Assembly (NCBI GenBank): GCA_023457235.1
Contig: JAEWMK010000538.1
Location: forward strand, 1-7,260
Direction of reading: 5' to 3'
Source: Bacillota bacterium
GTDB lineage: Bacteria > Bacillota > Bacilli > Bacillales > Bacillaceae_J
DNA length: 7,260 bases
Shown here: positions 5,078 through 7,260 of the stretch, piece by piece
How positions within the stretch are numbered: the first letter of the stretch is position 1
How the letters are laid out: each line of letters starts with the position of its first letter
Position numbers and translations under genes: made by a program
Notes under the pieces: generated by a model
Told to the model about the DNA's origin: nothing
What the model saw: only the letters and a program-made list of their open reading frames with translations
Databases searched by the model: none

Positions 5078-7260
5078 TTGCAAATTAAACTCAATCAAAA
5101 AATGATCAAAGAGCGCTGTGGGGCTGTCTCCTATAAAAGAGGAGAGGCTTTTTATCGTAACCGAAAAGTAATGATAGAAGAAGTAACTCCTAATTCTATA
5201 CAAGCTATAGTCCAGGGAGCCGAGTATTTCCAAGTTCACCTTGAGAAAGATCATGAAGGGTTTCAAGCGACCTGTAGCTGTCCTTCGCTTTCTTCTATTA
5301 ATAAAGATTGCCAACATGTTGCTGCGGTATTACTCGCTTGGCAGCATCATCAGCAGGGAAAGAAACTAGATGAAGATAATGCTGATCAAACAGACGATGT
5401 GCTACCGGAAGGATTGCTGCAATTGTTTGAGTCGAAACAACCTCATCCAAGTGGCCAACAAATCCATTTTGAAAATAGAACAGTCCTGGATACAACTTTT
5501 TTCTGTAAAGGAGTAGTCGTTGAAGGGGTTTCCCGATTTGGTATCGAAATTTCCATCGCTTCGCGGAGAATAGCCGATATTCGTAATTTTCTCGAAAGTG
5601 TTAGGGAAGGCAGAAGTCACGCCATATCAAATGAATTCCTATACGACCCATCTAAGTATTGTTTTGATAATGTATCTGACGCCATACTTCAGCAACTCAT
5701 TCTAGTCATGGATGACGAAAAAATGTATCGTCGGACATTACCAACTACTGCGGTTCACCAGGACAAAGAGATGTTATACGTTCCGGCATCATTCTGGAAA
5801 AAAGTCGAACTGCTATTAGTACGTGCTCCACAAGTAATCTTACAATACAGTGGGAAAAGCTTTCATCATTTCCGTGTTTCCGACGAACCGTTGCCGTTAA
5901 TATTTGAATTTACGGGTACGGAAGAAAACGGGTATCAACTCATTATTCACGGTCTTAGTGAAATGATGATTTTAAAAGAATATAACACCGTCCTTTCGGC
6001 TGGGAAAGTCGTTGTTGTAAATAGAGGAGAAGCAGACCGTCTTTATGAATTAAAGAGAATAACGGAGAGTACTAGAACAAATGAAATTCCAATCCCTAGT
6101 CACCAATTGAAATATTACATGGAAAAACTTTTACCATCCTTAAGAAGAATGGGGGAGGTTCATTTATCAGGAGAAATTACCACACAGCTCCATAAAAACC
6201 CACTACAGGCAAAGCTCTACTTGGATCGTGTGAATAATCGCCTGCTAGCTGGACTAGAGTTTCATTATGAAAATGTTGTCATCAATCCACTAGATTACAG
6301 GCAACCAAAGGTAGGCTCGATGATTATTCGAGATATGGAGAAGGAAGAAGCAATTCTTCAACTGATGGGGGAGAGTCAGTTTAACCAAACAGAAAGTGGC
6401 TACTATCTTCAAAATGAAGAATTAGAATATAACTTTTTGTACCATATATTACCGAAACTGCAGAAAGTCGTACAGGTGTATGCGACAACTGCCGTACGGA
6501 TAAGGATTGTACCAAAAACCACTATACCGAAAATCAAGGTGAGGCATTATAGGGAACGAAACCACTTGCTTGAGTTTTCATTTAAGATTGACGGTATTCC
6601 AGAGACTGAGATCAAAGAAATATTAGCAGCACTGGAAGAAAAGCGGAAGTACTATCGGCTACGTGATGGTGCACTGCTATCCCTTGAGACTAGTGAGATG
6701 GAAGAAATCAAGCGTTTCTTGCATACTGTCCCTGTTCAAGATGATGATTGGGAAAAGAGATTCGAAGTACCTGTTGTCGAAGGACTTCGGTTGTTGAATT
6801 ACTTTGAGGATAGTGATGTCGTATCGCATGAAGCATCTTTTCGTGAGTTTCTAGAAATACTTCAACATCCAGAACGATTGCAGTTTAATGTTCCAGCGGA
6901 GCTTGAAGGAGTTTTGCGAAACTATCAAATACACGGGTTTAACTGGATGAAGACCCTTGCTAGTTATGGATTTGGAGGAATACTTGCAGACTCTATGGGG
7001 CTTGGGAAGACGGTTCAAAGCATCGGTTTTATTTTATCTGAACTTTCGATTATTCGTGAAAAAGGACAACCGGCCTTGATTGTGTGTCCTTCGTCTGTTA
7101 CGTATAATTGGCAAAGCGAAATTATGAAGTTTGCACCAGATATTGGGACGGTAATTATGGATGGGACCAAGTCTGAACGAGTAAAATTGCAAACCGAACT
7201 TGACGGTATTGACGTGCTTATCACAAGTTATCCTTTACTACGAAGTGATCTGAGTTGGTA
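5078..7260 (+). CDS. SWIM zinc finger SNF2-family helicase-like ATPase, N-terminal 727 residues (3' end outside window)
   Basis: An uninterrupted frame from TTG 5078 to the window edge encodes a bacterial SNF2-type ATPase, a family of ATP-driven double-stranded DNA translocases that remodel protein-DNA complexes. An N-terminal SWIM zinc finger has the form CxCP-x9-CxH with Cys66, Cys68, Cys78 and His80. A long middle region, about residues 150-600, fits the bacterial SNF2-associated domain in position and size. The ATPase begins with LRNYQIHGFNWM (613-624, Q-motif region). Walker A is DSMGLGKT (638-645, Lys644), and motif Ia is LIVCPSSVTYNW (667-678). The window ends just after VLITSYPLLR, before the expected DEAQ/DEAH box, so motifs II-VI are unseen; relatives are roughly 1,050-1,100 residues. 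It is divergent from brnQ. The family is sure. The precise cellular role is unknown, and I assign no gene symbol because several Bacillus paralogues exist. Confidence 0.93.
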   Translation, partial: MQIKLNQKMIKERCGAVSYKRGEAFYRNRKVMIEEVTPNSIQAIVQGAEYFQVHLEKDHEGFQATCSCPSLSSINKDCQHVAAVLLAWQHHQQGKKLDEDNADQTDDVLPEGLLQLFESKQPHPSGQQIHFENRTVLDTTFFCKGVVVEGVSRFGIEISIASRRIADIRNFLESVREGRSHAISNEFLYDPSKYCFDNVSDAILQQLILVMDDEKMYRRTLPTTAVHQDKEMLYVPASFWKKVELLLVRAPQVILQYSGKSFHHFRVSDEPLPLIFEFTGTEENGYQLIIHGLSEMMILKEYNTVLSAGKVVVVNRGEADRLYELKRITESTRTNEIPIPSHQLKYYMEKLLPSLRRMGEVHLSGEITTQLHKNPLQAKLYLDRVNNRLLAGLEFHYENVVINPLDYRQPKVGSMIIRDMEKEEAILQLMGESQFNQTESGYYLQNEELEYNFLYHILPKLQKVVQVYATTAVRIRIVPKTTIPKIKVRHYRERNHLLEFSFKIDGIPETEIKEILAALEEKRKYYRLRDGALLSLETSEMEEIKRFLHTVPVQDDDWEKRFEVPVVEGLRLLNYFEDSDVVSHEASFREFLEILQHPERLQFNVPAELEGVLRNYQIHGFNWMKTLASYGFGGILADSMGLGKTVQSIGFILSELSIIREKGQPALIVCPSSVTYNWQSEIMKFAPDIGTVIMDGTKSERVKLQTELDGIDVLITSYPLLRSDLSW

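Noticed and set aside
5045..5620. Open frames on the minus strand at 5045-5317, 5298-5495 and 5402-5620
   Set aside because: They overlap one another and lie opposite the SWIM-containing start of the SNF2-family gene, whose motifs are unmistakable on the plus strand.
7015..7224. Open frame on the minus strand in the SNF2-family gene
   Set aside because: It lies antisense to ATPase motifs I-Ia and has no recognisable features.

Overview
The window looks like chromosome of a low-GC endospore-forming Firmicute of the Bacillaceae type. The grounds are a GerA-type germinant-receptor operon, a BrnQ carrier preceded by CodY-box-like sites, strong GGAGG-type ribosome binding sites, and AT-rich intergenic DNA. 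No species can be named from the sequence alone. I see no mobile element, CRISPR array, tRNA or rRNA.

Layout: three blocks lie on the minus strand and one on the plus strand. (1) Bases 1-2796, minus strand: a tricistronic spore germination receptor operon in the usual order A (2796-1255), B (1247-141) and C (from 163 to beyond the left edge). The A-B gap is 7 bp and B and C overlap by 23 bp. (2) Bases 3154-2969, minus strand: a 61-residue single-span membrane protein that I cannot name, with its own candidate promoter and its own rho-independent terminator. (3) Bases 4669-3323, minus strand: brnQ, a branched-chain amino acid carrier with a terminator behind it. (4) Bases 5078-7260, plus strand: the first 727 codons of a large SNF2-family ATPase with an N-terminal SWIM zinc finger, starting at TTG and running off the right edge.

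The 408-bp region between brnQ and the SNF2 gene (4670-5077) is the main regulatory stretch. It holds a well-spaced extended -10 promoter for brnQ, three sites resembling the CodY consensus AATTTTCWGAAAATT, and a weaker candidate promoter for the SNF2 gene. This suggests that brnQ is repressed when branched-chain amino acids and GTP are plentiful.

The blocks appear functionally independent: a forespore-made nutrient sensor, a nutrient-regulated transporter, a small orphan protein and a DNA-translocase-like ATPase. I found no convincing new multi-gene system. The items most worth a second look are the orphan small membrane protein, the CodY-box cluster and the SWIM-SNF2 protein.
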